Assembly: GCF_929443795.1 (NCBI RefSeq)
Contig: NC_064884.1
Location: 26,737,377 to 26,801,376, forward strand
DNA: 64,000 bases
Reading direction: 5' to 3'
DNA from: Astur gentilis
Lineage: Eukaryota; Chordata; Aves; Accipitriformes; Accipitridae
Made by a program: the position numbers and the translations under genes. The stretch's first letter is position 1. Every line of letters begins with the position of its first letter. Shown here piece by piece: positions 48,031 to 62,000 of the stretch. The notes beneath the pieces were generated by a model. That model was not told the DNA's origin, made no database searches, and worked only from the letters and a program-made list of their open reading frames with translations.

Positions 48031-51020
48031 TTTTCCTTTTTTTTTTTCTTTCTGTCTTTGATTTTTTGCTAATTTTTCATCTGTAACCTTGACCCTAAAA
48101 TCCAGTTCCTCCAGGAAAGGCTCCTGGAAGAACTGGAATTCAGCTTTGAACATAACTGTGGTGTCAAAGCAGGTGAAACCAAATACAAAGGAAGTGGGTA
48201 GGGTGGAAAGAATCCAAAACAGCAAGATTATTTTGTTTTGGTTTTGTTCTGTTTTGGTTTGGTTTTTTCCTTTCTTCTCACTAATGTTATGGTGACTTCC
48301 ATTTATAAGTTGACAACCTTCTTAATAATACAGTACCTCTCTATCTAACTGTGATAACGTTATTCTCAAATTAAAAAAAAAGGGGGGGTGTTAATGAATA
48401 ATTGCAAATTACTAGATGAGTCCTCACTCAGAAGTAAGCTCTCCAGATAAATCGGATACACTGTAGTGTAATGGGTACTGACAGTAAACAAGTTGTTTTT
48501 AAAAGGCGTGATTCATCATTTAAAATTTCCCTTTTTACTGCCTCCTTTTGTTTTCTTCAGTCACAGATAAAGCAGTCATGTAATCCATTGCATGTCAGTT
48601 CAGTCTGTGCCCAGATTTCCCAAGAAATTTACAGCTAGCAAAACATAAATTTTCAAGCAAGAATGAGAATAATTACCTTTTATGAAGGAAACTCAGTTTT
48701 CTGATTTGATATCTTTTTAAATATTTGGTCTTTATTTCACTATTCTAATTAATGGTGCTATGATATGCTGGACATGTTACGAATATATATTTTGTTTCTG
48801 TCAGTTGAGCTTCCAAGCTTTGTTTCTTATTACCTCTGAGAAGACTTCACACAGTATTTATGGCTACTCTACTTGTGTTTTTTGAAATAGACTTGAGCAG
48901 TTTCTGGAACCAAAAAATAGTCTTCCAAAGTGGCTTGAGAGAGAGAAGACTTTTAATTCCTATTGTTTACCTATTGTCCATGGTGAACAGCTATTTCATT
49001 TAGGAAAGATTAGTTTATTCCCAGTGACTCTAATTTGCATTTGTTAGTGGATTAGGTGTACTGCTTGCTGATGGGTAAAATTTGTATCGTTTTCTTCTGT
49101 AGGCTTTCAGTGAGGAGTCAGCCAGATTTCTTTTTAATATGTGAATGAGGTTTAATGAACCCTTGCGAAATCTGCTGTGTGAAGGCAATCTTTTCTCTTT
49201 GTCTCTTCGTCTCTTCACTGATCCATTAATACAGCATTTGGGAACTCTCCAGTAATAATACTAGCCAGCTCTTTTTGTGATTTTTGGTTCTCATTTTGGG
49301 TATATTCAGAACTGAACTCTGAATTAGATTTTTGTGGTAAAACTTAGCTTGTGTAAGGACAGGCAGAATGGAACAAATAGCTCTGCCTCTGAAATGCTGT
49401 CTTTAGGTTGGGTATTTGTAAATGTTCTTTTCAAGATTGCTACCATAATGGTTTAAAGATGCAAAGTGATTCTTCAAGTACTAAGAGCCATCTCCTAGTC
49501 TTTATTAATTTTTTTCTGTAATAACTGATTTAATTGATAGGCCCCCAGTTACAGTGTCATATTAGTCAAATTGAGAAGGTCAATATTGAAGACCTACAAA
49601 GAGTAGTAGAAAGTCTGGGGACAAATTTTTCTTTGTTCTTAGTTTTTTAACAATCATAGTTCATCTGTTTTAGGTTCTACATAATCATGTTGTTATAGGT
49701 TCAGGGAGATAGTCCTGATCTAATGCACATACTGGATTAAGCTGGATTGTGCTTGAGCAACCGAACAAAACTTATTGCTAACTTTTCCAAAAAACTTGGC
49801 AGGAACTTTGTTGCCATTGAACAGGAAGCCTAACTTTTTTCTGAGACGTGGAGGGTTTGATGGGGAGCTAATTTTTTTCTTTTCTTTGGCCCTCCATGAC
49901 AGAGGACAAATTATATTACATATTTGAAAAGTAGTTCTAAACTGTTTGATCCAAAATGTTGGCAGAACACAACTGTAAAATCCTAGCCGCCATGGATGAT
50001 TATATTCTGCACCTTCTTCATGAATACCAGTAAATGAGCTGATCACTGCAATATATACTCACAAATATATGTATATCTTCTCATTGTTTCAAGATTAATG
50101 TTTATGAAATGCATCTTTCCATATACAACTTTGTTATGTTTAATAGAATATAATTTGCAACTGTTCCGCTTTGTCTCGAACTGTAAAGTTAAATGGCGGT
50201 GGAAGCTGGACTAAAACAACTTGGATTTAAAGGTATATGTAAACTATGTTATTCCCTGTGCTGCCTCTTTGAGGCAAGGCATGTGTAATAGTTTTATATA
50301 AGAGTAAAAAAAGTGATTTCACTGCCTATTAAAAATAAGAATTCATTGGTGCAACAGTAAAATTGTAACTGGTAAATGGAGATGGACAAGAGAGACTGCC
50401 ATTATCAGGGTGAGAATCAGCAACCCAATTGCTGATACTTGCTGTTAATCTACATATTTTAATTAATATATAATTTTGGAATAAGAGATTTTTTTCCCCC
50501 CCTCAATATATTTTATGCACTGCATTATTGCAAACATTTTTCAATATCACTTGCAATATAAATTGAAGTCCAGTCTCTTTCTGAAGGATTACGTTTCAAT
50601 TAAAGTGAAAAATAAAACCATTATTCAACTTTATTTGCATGCTTTAATCCAGAACTGGTTTAAAATTTATATTAATAAGAAAAAGTTAATGAAATGCTGA
50701 AAATTCGTGGAAGAAAGTTTCACCTGAATGTGTTCATTGAAGCTTGTAGCAGTGGTCCCTGATGTGAGCTGTCTTAAGCAATAACTGATTTTTATCCAGT
50801 CCATAATTCAGAGATGTGTTAGCAGTCTGCAGTGTTGAAGAGGGGAGTCTGTAAAGACTTGCACAATTTTATGCAAATAAGATTCTTTTCTAAGATCAGT
50901 CCTGCCCAGGAATGCTCTCTAGAGTTCTTAGCACTTCCTCTGCTTAGTCTTTTCATAAGTTACATTGTTGTAATGTAGGCCAACTAGAAATCCAGACTCT
51001 CTTGGGTTTACTTTTCTCTC

Positions 51021-51041
51021 TTTTTTTTTTTTTTTTTTTTT
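51021..51041. repeat. Poly-T tract
   Basis: An uninterrupted run of 21 T after 'ttttctctc' in ARFGEF3 intron 4. Confidence 0.9.
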
Positions 51042-54000
51042 CCTTCTGGTTACTTTTTAAAGTAATTTTATTTGTGTGCTTACTTATAAGTAATCAGGTT
51101 AATTCCAGTGGATTGAGTGACCTACCTTGCATGTTTTAAGATAAACTCATTCTTTCCCAAGTTAATTAGAACTATGGTAAATGCCTAGCACTAATAATTA
51201 AGATTGTGATTAAAGAACTCCCCTGGTTCTTAGGTGCCTGGCCATTGTAGCAGAAATGTCAGTCTTGAATTAAATACCTGAGCTTTCTCCTTAATGGGTA
51301 AAAAAGAATGAGTATGGTAATGGCCTGAATATGGCCAAATGGATACTGGATGGGAGCTGCCTAAACCAGTCAGTAGTGAATGCAGTATCTCAAAATTGCA
51401 GCCTCTTTCCAGGGCCTGCAGCTCTTCCTCAGTACCTTTCTGTGCTTGAATTCATAGCCCTGAACCAACCTCTGTGGGTCTGGGCAGCTGTCTGGCTTTA
51501 AAAATCTAAGCAGAGGTTTGGTTCTGTCCCTTAAAAGGTTTGCAGGATAGAAAAGTAGGCTTAGTTTCTTGCCTGAAGAAATTCTACTGCAAAAATTTTA
51601 GCTTTGTCAGTGCTCCCTCAGCTCATCTCACCTCCCAAAGGTGTTTTTGGACAGAGAATGTTTTTTTTCTGTCATGTTGGAACTGCCCCACTTGCTGTGA
51701 GACAATCATGGGAAGGGTAAGGGGGCAGGATTCCTGTCTTCTGTCCTCAGTGGTCATTCCTGCTGCAATCATGGATGCATGGATGGATGACAGAAGGGTT
51801 CCTTATGCCAGGCTAACTCAGCAGTGGGTTTCTTCCCGGTTTTCCTGATGAATGACTGGTCTGTGAGGGGGAAAAAATAAAATAAAATTTACCTGTGATA
51901 CCTTGTGATCATATGCTGTCTTACAGTATACATGCTCAGGAGTAGAGTTAATAGTGCACATATTTTGCTGTTTATTTGGGCGTTTTTGTTAATTTGGAAT
52001 GCTTGTGACTGGCATTCTTTCTTGCAACAGTCAGATTTTGCAGAAATGAAGAAATGTAAGCAGTGTTGGAGTTTTATCACTGAGCTGTTCTGTGCTGTGC
52101 AGCATATGGAAGCAGTGAGTCATTGGGTCATACTTGTAGGTTTTCCAGTGCCAGTGTGGAAAGAAGAAAGTCCCTATCTCTGGAAAGTGTATTTTAACAC
52201 CTGTCTAGTGTGGAAGTACAAGTTCTTACAGACTTTCTTTAGTCTTAGACACATACCAAGAACCTGAAGATTGCTTAACCATGAAGAAAGTAAATTGTAA
52301 AGACATTGTATGATCACAAAATCAAATATAGAAACCCTCTAACTTTCATATATTGCCATTTAATCTTTTCCCTGCTGCCAGACATTATTGCTTACTGGAG
52401 GTGACAGTGCCAAGTTCTGCCAGCCAACTTGGCCACGTAACAGTGGCATGGAAGGGTCACTTGCCATAGCTTTTACACACAATTATACACATACTCCAGA
52501 TGTGCCACAGATGATACGCACCCAGCTTAGACCTTCTCTGCTTATGAGCTTCCCATGATGATGGCTGCTGCCATCATAGCTGTTAATACTGTTTGGTCCT
52601 GGGGACAGCTGAGGAGAGAACTTGTTTCCCAATAAGCTGTTCTGACATTGCCAGCCAGCTCCTGGGGGTCCTCTTCCCTAGAGCTCCTCATGTGTATCTC
52701 TTGTGAGGGAGGAGAAAGATATGGAAGCTTCATGTGGTGTAGTGGTAGATGTTGCAACCACAAAACCAGCTTATCTGGTTTGTTAGTATCTCTTTCCTGG
52801 ATGCAGGTCAGGACATGGTCTGGGATAGGGTGAAATCCTCTGGCAGGCCGGACAGCCTGTGGGACGCTGTTTCTTAGGTTGTCTCCAGGCTATCGTCTTG
52901 CCAATTAATCTAGTGACTTGAAACAGTAATTTTAAGTTAGCTGTGGTAAAGTACGTTGCTACACAGAAAGTTCCCTTGATGTAGTTTTGGTGGAACTTTG
53001 CATGCATCTGAGGGTAAGGGAGTTGTCTTCCCTCTCCCCTGTCCAAAAAAATTCCCTCGTTGTCAAGAATAAGTGTAAGAATTTTCCATCCAGGGGATAT
53101 ACTGGTTCTTTTTTCCTTGACAGCTCTTGAGTTTACTTACACCCATGTGTTGACATCCTTTCTGAGCATTGTGGTAGTGGGTGCGTGTAACTTCATTTTT
53201 ATTTGAGAACTCTTTAAACTTTTTGTTGGTATTTTTCAGTTTTGGTATTTGTCCTTTTTCAGTTTCATTTTACTCAGACATACATCTTCTAATTCATAAA
53301 GTAATGCAGTGTACCTAAATAGGCTGTAACCTGTGAAGGGGAAAATGCCATCTTAGCAGTGCTAGTCAGCCTTTTTTTTAATCTCCCTTGCCTTTAAGTG
53401 TTATAATTCTAAAGATAAAAACCCCTGTCAGAGCCATTAAGAAAACCTGTTAAATATCTATTAAGCAATTTCTTTAAATAGTTTCCCTTCTACAACTGTA
53501 CTACATAAGCAGAAGTGGTACTTCTGTTTTAATCTAGTGAACTAATGGTCATTGTATTCTGGGAGCATTCAGCACGTCACACTCATAATGTGTGAGGTTC
53601 TTCTATATCAGATACAGTCCTTTAGTTTGAAGCCCTGGTGCATTCATAATGCTGAGCACCAGTTGCTGCTGTGGTAGCAAGGCGTTTTGTGGGTTTACTG
53701 ATTGACGGGAGACACTGTCCCCTTTCCTTCCATAATTAAAATGTGCTGTTTTGTACAGTGATACATGGTGATACAATGTACATAAGTTTATTAATGCACT
53801 TTTTCTCTTGCCTTTGTTTTTCTTCAAGGCCAAAGAGTGTGACATGAGCAGGTTACTAGTTATTCTGCCAAATAGGAGGACACCTCTTGTCCAAACTGTT
53901 TTGTAGAAATGCTCGATGACTGCCTTCAATGTCAGATTACTGAATGAGATAAATGGTGTTCTGCCTTGCCTTCTGCCTGGGTTTTTCCTCCTGGGGGGAG

Positions 54001-57000
54001 AATTTAAGAATCATTCAAGCATACATTGCATCCAAATTTACAAACCTGCAAGTAAAGTAAGTCAGGAAAGGTTTCCTTTACGAATCACACAAAGGGATTA
54101 GAGGTGGCTGCGAAATTCAGTGCTCTAAGGACTGAAGTGTCTACGTGCATCCCAACTAGGAGAAACACGAATGTTCAGAGGATTTTGCCAATGGGACTTT
54201 GAGTGCTGGAATAGAAAAAGGATAGCAGTAGTGTATGGATGTTGGTGGACTTGGCACTTAAATGCAGTGAAGTGCTGAAGCATCCTCAGGTGATGACAAA
54301 TTACAGTTGCTTTAAAGTTTTGTACCTTTTCCCTCTTTCTCCATCTTGGGGATACTACTTGCTTTCTTACACAGCTCCTTTATTTGATGTGACTCCACCA
54401 TAAGGTCTTCAATGTGAGAATTACCTTTTACTACAAATATGTGCTAAGCACTTGGGGAACTTGGCTAGCCACACTTAGCAGTCTTGCAATCTAAAAATGT
54501 TCCCTCTTTTTGCCCTCTTCAAGACACCTCTCTTAAAATATGGGATGACATTGTAATGTCAGTTTAATTACATTGCCGTTCAAATCCTGTACATTTTGTG
54601 TCAGTTGACCTTCATTATATCATCAGAACCACCTTTTTTTTTTTTGTTTCTACTTATTGTGAAAACCTTCTGTGCATGCGCTCTTATACTACAGTGGTAC
54701 CCTGGGAATCCAGGGAGTAGGAATTGTATTTCTTGTTCCATGACAGAGCTTCAACAGTAATTAAAATGAATACTTTCATTATGGATAAGCCATTTATGGA
54801 AATGTGATCTTATCCAGGTGTTTGCAAGATAATACAAGCCAATTAAAACACCCTGGAGGTTGTGTGACTTTGCAACTATCTCTACAGTCATGTAAATTCC
54901 TTCTTTAAACAAAAAAAAAAAAAGGGGAAAAAAAAGAAAAAAGTGTGTTTTAGAGTCCATACTAATCAAGATCTCATCACAGTAGCACACAGTAAAAGCT
55001 GATTTTCAATTTTGTTTTGTACTGAAGATGTTACTAGGAGTTGCTCTGCAGTTTTGTTTCTGCTTCCACTACCAGTGGTTGCAAAACCAAAATGTCATTG
55101 CCCAAGAAAACATATCTTTCTTTTCTTTAATTTTTTAAAATACAGACTGCTTGAGTTAGCGTCATGAGTAGTTAAGCAGCCTATGGGATATACTGTCTTG
55201 GAAACTCAGTGTTTTTAGTGGATCTGAATGACTAGGTTTGTTTTTGTTTGGTTGGTTTTAATCCCATTTTTCATCCAGTAATCTAAGAGAGAAGCCTGCT
55301 GTCTTCCTTTTTGTTCCACGTAAATGGGAAGACACGCAAGTTGAGTGTCTGGAGCATCGCCAAGACTGTAAATGAGCCCTGCAGCAGTGCTGATGGAAAT
55401 CATAGCTGAGAGCAGTCTTGTGTATTGATCAGAGACCATCTTTCAGATCTCACAAATGATTTGTGAAGGAAGATGGTAGCAAGTGGAGTAAGCCAAGAAT
55501 ATACTGGCTGATAACTTGTAATGCTTCTGTCATTTGATCACATCAGATCATATGCCCTTTCTCTAGCTAGGAGGTTCCCAGATCTCATTTTATATGAAGA
55601 GTAGCAGTCAAAACTTAGCAGTCTTTTTGCTGAAATTCCCTGTTGCTTCATAGGAAGGTTTTCATCATCACTTCCTTACTGCACTTGATATCTGACTTTC
55701 TGTCATTCACCTGTTACAAGCAGAAAGGGTTAGGCATGTAACTTTTGTGCTAACTTTTCACAGTTCAGCTCTATAAAGGTAGGAAAAAAAAGGAGGGAGA
55801 GGCAGAAGAGATTTTGAAGAGCAAGGTCCTATAAGAATGCCAAAACTGGCGTGTACTTCCATGTATTGTAGTATATGGCTTCCAGGTTTTGATCTGTGGA
55901 AAGCGTTAGGTATTTACAAACTGTACCAAGCCAAGATGATACAAGAGAGCAAACAATTATATGAAGGAAACAAGGTTTTACAAGTAGGGAAAATCAGGAC
56001 ATGCAAACTGCTGAAGAAGATTAGTCATGGGCCTAGCTGTCCCTCTTGGCTCTTAGCATAATAAGAAGAGATTTGTCAGTGGGAGGTGACAGTTGTCTGT
56101 CTCTGGGTTTATGAACTGTGCGCTATATTTGTATTTTACACAGCAGTGTCTGGAGAGTACAAATCACAGTTTTTCCTTAAATACTGAATATATTTTTTAG
56201 CCAGCTGCTGAGCTCTCACAACTATTAGAAATGTCAATAAAATTCCAGAGTAGTTAACATCTGAGAAAGTGAGGCGCAACAGCTGACTGCAAGGCTGGCC
56301 AATAGTTTAGAATTCACTTAGTGCCAAACAAAATTGTTCAGTTTTGAAGTTTTAAATTTTGGAGGTATGGACTGAGCAGCAGATGGAAATAACAGCCCTT
56401 ATAACTTACATACTTATTAACCAAATGAGATTATTGAGGGGTTTTGTAATTGATCATTTGCTTTTCAGCTATTCTGTAGGATTTGCTCTGTGGACAGGAA
56501 AAAAGGTATCACTGGTACTTGTCCATGTGCCAGCAAATGCAATGGATTGCAGAGAAATTTGCAGAGCTCATATCAAGAAATACAAAGTACAGCATTCTTA
56601 ATCATTTGTAATTAGAATTAGATTTCCCTCTCTGGCAGGTTCAGGTGCTCTATAGCTTGTATCTCTCCTCGTAATACTAAGGTAGGCTGTGTAACAAGTA
56701 AGATGAGAACATCCACTTTGCCCATTTCACGGAAAAGGGAAACTAAGAAGAAGAAACTTGGCTCAGAAACTTTGCTTTGCTTTGAAGGTAAATGCTAAAT
56801 ATCTGAAAAAGAGATTATGGTCCAGGACTATTGTACTTCAGAAGAGTAGCATGTCCTTTTCTGTTCTTACTACCTCTAGTGTTTATCCACATTACTCAGC
56901 TTCTGTATGAAGGACTGAGTGAGAGTCAAGGCAAAATAACATATATAGGCAAATCTAAAATTGCCATTACATAATGGTTTTCTTGGAGCGCTTTTAATAG

Positions 57001-58976
57001 TAAAACCATCTCCTGTAAGAATAGGATTGAGCTCCTGACTGGTATTTTATTTAAAAAACAAAGAAGCAAACAACAAAAGGCCCCCCAACTTTGGACTAAG
57101 GTGTGACATCCTGTAGTGAAATACAGTTTTTCTGCTGTGAAAAAAAATTGTAAAGGTGCAGTGCATTTCAGTGCATAGAAACTTTTCAGTCTGACTCTCA
57201 AAATGGAAAGAAGGTTATTTATGTCCTTCTCCAGGAAAATGGGACACTCATCCATGGACAGGCTCTTCTGTCTGTACCTGTAAGAGCAAGTAGCTAATGC
57301 TCCAAGCTGCTCTTGTACAGAGAATTCAAATTCTCATACAGTTATTAAATGCCTGCTATCTAGCCATGGATTTTTTTCCCCCACCCTGGTGCAACATAAC
57401 TGCAGAGAGGAGTATTCTCCCAAGCAGAGATTCAGCAGTAATTATGGGTGTTCAGTGGCTCCAGCATGCTAAACGATGCTATGTTAGAGTCGCCTGCCTC
57501 TCTTAACTGGCAGATCAGCATTTTTTTTGTTCTTTTAAGAAGGCTCTGAGATGCTTCTAGAGATCATCGCTACCTAGAGAGAAGATACAGCTTGCACCTG
57601 AGAGGCGATCTAGTTTCCTGCTTCAAGTTGTTACATTATAAATTTTTGCTGTTCCACCATAAGGTGGAAACTGTACAACACAAGAAAAGGTCAGAAAAAG
57701 ATGCTTTACAGGAACCAGAGAGCAATAATTTTTCCAAACATGCATCCCTTTGCCTCCTTTTTGTGTTTAACTTGCAATCTCTGATCAGACGCACTGTGAC
57801 AAAGTTGTTTGTTTTGCATCCTAGGCTAAGAAGATTACCCCAGGGTGTTGTAAATTAGTAGCTGTCACAGAACCTACTCATAATATAAAAACGTAGTACC
57901 ACTGAAAAGCATGTAATAAATAAAAGAAGTGGTTAACAGCCAGTAATGCTAACTTATCTGATGCCCTGAATTTCCTTGTGAAGCAGAGAACAGTAGTTCT
58001 TAGGGGCTGAGAAGTTGTAGGGACCAATATGTCAGTGTTAATGTGATTGATATTTGCTGGTACACTTATCCCAAGAAACTTATACTATTTCAGATCAAGC
58101 CAAACATAAATTCTGGCACTGAGTGAATTTTATGCTTTGAAGGAGAGAGGACAGTAGCTCAGACTATCTCAGTCTTCTGCAGGGCAGGATGGATTGGAAA
58201 GGAAGATGAGGAGTAAGGGATGACATCTCCAGACACTAAAGGCATCACACCACAACATCTCTCACCATGTTGCCCCACTCACCTGCCATACTATCCCTGG
58301 TAGATCACCTCACATCACATTCCCACTCCCCTTCTCTTCAAAGTAAGGTGTGGGTCAGGGCTTTTAGTTCTTATTCCTCCTGCTGAGTTCAAGACAGGAC
58401 AAGCCTTCCCTCATGAATTGGGGCTTATGAATTGTTTTTAGCTTCTCATTATCAAAGGGCTATAATATACTTACTGGAAATACCCTAGGCTGGGAAATCC
58501 TCGTGTCAAGCAGTAATTAACATCTTGTTTCACGTAATACATACGTATCTATGTCACCTAAGTAATAACTTGCATTGTATGCATTTTTTTCCTTCCTCTT
58601 TTGTTATGCTGATAGAAATGAATGGAAGGACTGATTATAAATCATGCAAACCTTGTGGTTAAAATACGCATGGATTCTGTATATCAAGTCTGAGGCCAGA
58701 GTTAATCACTGGGTTGTCCTTTCTTCCATGGTCAGATGTAGGAGACAGCGTTAAATAATCCATTGGGCTGTACCTCTGGGAGCAACAGTTGTAGCTTCTC
58801 AGGTGGAAGCAACTTGAGTGTGCCATCTCCTTTATCCCAGTAACACGTGGTGCTAAGAAGCTTCTGATGTCTGCTCTAAAAATGGAAGGAGCTGTGGCTA
58901 AAAGCACATGAGTGGGGAAGGGAGGCAGTAATGGATGCAACTGAATTTTTTTCCTTCCTTCCTCTTTTGATTCAAG

Positions 58977-59045
58977 GTCTTGCTCTGTATAACATATACC
59001 TCCACATTTGAGCTGAATGGGAGTTCAGTATTGAAGATTGCTGAG
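58977..59045 (+). CDS. ARFGEF3: ARFGEF3 coding exon 5, residues 118-140
   Basis: A 69-nt, phase-0 exon encoding VLLCITYTSTFELNGSSVLK and IAE, with a TTCAAG acceptor and a strong GTAAGT donor. It continues the helix begun in exon 4 (VEVMK-VLLCITYT) and matches the ARFGEF3 family closely. The residues reported to contact prohibitin-2 (about 165-177 in human) would be encoded by the next exon or exons, which lie outside this window. Within the window the gene is therefore truncated at about 6% of its coding length, by the window edge and not by mutation. Confidence 0.95.
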
Positions 59046-62000
59046 GTAAGTGCCTCTGTCGTACCATTGCTTGTGTCACTTAATGTTTCCCCACTACCTG
59101 GAGTGTGTCTGCCATACATACCCTGCCAAATCACAGTTACCATCTTAAGGACTGGTATTACCTTATGTCTAGCGTGAAGAAGTAGTTGCAAGTTGGGCAG
59201 GCTTGATGGGCTTGCATGGGAAGGCACTTTTGGAAACTGACAATTGTGTATTACAGTGTTGCACATTTATTACTTCTCTTATTTGCTTTACTTTGCCTTT
59301 TGCAATAGAAAAATGTCCTTGAGTTCTTTATAAAACAGCACTGTACTGGTTCCTTACCTGGTGCAAGAGTAAACTAATGAGAGTTTCCTCAAGAGAGGTG
59401 TGTAGGCCACAAAGTGCCATGTTAGCACAAGTGCCACAATGTGCTTTGTTAGCCTTGTGTGTATCTTTTTCCTAATACATTGAAGGAAAAGATTTATTAC
59501 ACCTCTAGATATATGATGTAGTTCTGGTGCTGTTAGTCACTGTTCTCTCTTTGTTCCATTAGATTTTAGTCTGAATTAAACTGTAAAGGAGCTTTGGCTG
59601 TAGAAGAACATACCTGCAGGTCTATTAAGTAAGCCTTTGTAGACGGGTGATATTTTTAGTACAGAGTGTAGCAAGACATGGGGTTGTTTGTTTAGGTTAG
59701 AGAGGATGCACGGGAACACTTAATCCTCCTGCACAGCACACACTGTTGTGTGCAGAACATATTATAAAATTATATTGTTAACATGGTATGGGGAGAGCTA
59801 ATGTCCATGGAGCAATGTAAAGATTATATACATGTCCTACACTCCAAGTGTATGTAGACATTTAGAGAAGTGTTCCTGCTCAGGTTCTGGTATTTTGGTG
59901 GGCCGGGGGTGGTGGTGGTGGTGTAAAAAAGAAAAATGCCCTGTGAAAATAGTTCACTTTACCTGGAAGTTACAGTATTTTCTAAGTTTAGGAATAAAAT
60001 TGACCTTGCATTGTCCTGTTGGAAGCTGAGAATGGGGTTGTAGGGATAACATGGAACCAAAGGAAAGAGCTGCCAGTTTGTAAAAAATGGGCTTTAAAGG
60101 CAGGGGTATAACATAAACAGTTTGTGTATATACCATATACAGGACCAAAAAAAAGTAGCAATCGTTCCAGATGTCCTGCACAGCTTAGACTTTGGTTTCT
60201 CTTGTGCTATGGGAGAACATAAGGTATGGCTATTTTTGGAGGTCTTTGTAAGCCCCACCTGTAGCAGCAGCAAGGATGAACTGAATTGGTATTTAGAGTA
60301 AACCACAACTTTTTAAGTTTTACTAAAACCTCTTTACGTTGGTGTCCCAAAATGAAGAAAATACAGACAGTTTCCCCTGCTGCAGTTTTTCTCAGCAGAC
60401 TTTCTAACATGCAAGGCAAAAGCTGATGAATTCAGCTTATTACATCTCTTTGCTGTAGGTAAAGAGCTCTAGCTTGGACAAAATACTTGCTGGGAAAAGC
60501 ATTTTATGGCTCTAATCCCTTCAGATTTCAATCTTTAAGAGCACTGCCTAAGACTGGGGGGAAATGGTCAATAATCATGCTCTGTGTGCTATAAGCTACA
60601 TCAGAAATCATATTTTCTTTTCTCTGTAAATTTGGATTACAACAGGGCTGTTACTAATTTAAAACATTCTAGAAAATGGCAGCTTTCTTTCATAGGTTAA
60701 ACTCTGCTGTTCTTGGTAGTTGCACTTTCAGTCCTAAAAGGCTAGCCTGGCTCTTAAAAACCTTTGCTAGTGTGGCGGTACAAATCAGCACAATGATAGT
60801 TTGTCCTTTTTCTGTTAAAATGAACAGGAGCTCTGATGCAGGCTGAGATGTGCCAGCAAAGCAAACAAAACTTTAATTTCATTCCGGGAATTGGAACAAG
60901 CTATAATACAGAGCATGCATGTTTGTGTTTGGAGGTGCAGCTATTTTCCCCACACTCCATGAGAAAATACTGCCTTAGTGAATGTCTAGGTCTTTCTAAT
61001 TAGTAAGTCCCACCAGGCACATACATGCTTCCTCAGGTTCCTCCTGGCCAGGTTTTAGGTAAGGCAAAGACTTTAACAGCTGGAATCAGTATGCCTTTGT
61101 TTCTGAATTCTGCGTTTTGTAAGCAGTAGGACAGAAAATTATTTCTGGGTTCAGTAGTTTTGTAGCCTCAGCATTTATTGTTCTGACTTGCTCTAAGGGA
61201 AAAGTGACAGAGGAGCTTTTCTGTTCCACTGCCCCTGCTATTTGACATTTCTTTCCTAGTCAGTCCCTTAGTTTTCCTAGCCTGCCCTCTGTAGCTAAGT
61301 GGAGCCACTGCAGAATTGGAAAGGTGCTGCCTGCATTACTGATAAAACTCTCTGAGGACTCTCTCTGACAAACAAGGCTACAGTCTGGCCATTTTGCACT
61401 GTCTGATCATTCTCAATTCATGTGTACAAAATAATGGTACCCCAAATCTTTCTGAATATTACCAGCTTCAAATTAAGAAAGCATCCAACATGAAGAGTAC
61501 TATATTTTGTGGCTAAAGGATTAATAGTATGGAAAACGGACTAAGTGTTGCTCTGTGCACCTTCCCATGCTTGCCTACACCTCTGCAAGAAAATTTAGTT
61601 CATGCTGTTGCTTGTTTTTATGTGTGCATTTGTTACTCCCATCTACCTTTTGGAGGTTTGTTTTGTTTTACTCTGTTATGTTTCATTGGCTAACCCTTCT
61701 GTGTTTTGCTCTTAGTTGTGTTTTGCATGCCATAGAGCTGGAAGTCCCCGAATGCATGAAATGATCAAAAAGTCCATTGCACACCTCCTTGGGTCCCTGA
61801 GCTCTCGCATTTTTACTGGTGCTTCTTCATCAATGGCTTTTCAAAAGGTACCTTGCCCAGCCATTTTAGAACACAGGCCTTCCATAACATCAGAGCTCAA
61901 GTGGACAGTAGTGTTGCTCATTAGCTGGCATGGGGAGGGGAGAGAAGAAGGAGATATCAACCATGCTCTTTCCAGAAAGTCAGCCTACCTCTAAGAATGG

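Larger units (their letters stand above)
43527..58976 (+). other. ARFGEF3: ARFGEF3 intron 4
   Basis: A 15.45-kb phase-0 intron. The acceptor follows a strong pyrimidine tract (about 58945-58968) ending TTCAAG. Internal features are poly-A at 45024-45039, poly-T at 51021-51041, a possible CR1 tail near 48000 and an unexplained 90-codon open frame at 45336-45608. No further ARFGEF3 exon is needed: exons 4 and 5 join in phase and match the family without a gap. Confidence 0.88.

Noticed and set aside
52558..52577. Perfect 8-bp inverted repeat (ATGATGGC / GCCATCAT) with a 4-base loop
   Set aside because: A stem this short is expected by chance many times in 64 kb. It is not followed by anything suggesting a small RNA.
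61714..61994. Acceptor-like cttag followed by an open frame with HRAGSPRMHEM
   Set aside because: The translation does not resemble the expected ARFGEF3 continuation and has no fitting donor. It was considered as exon 6 and dropped.
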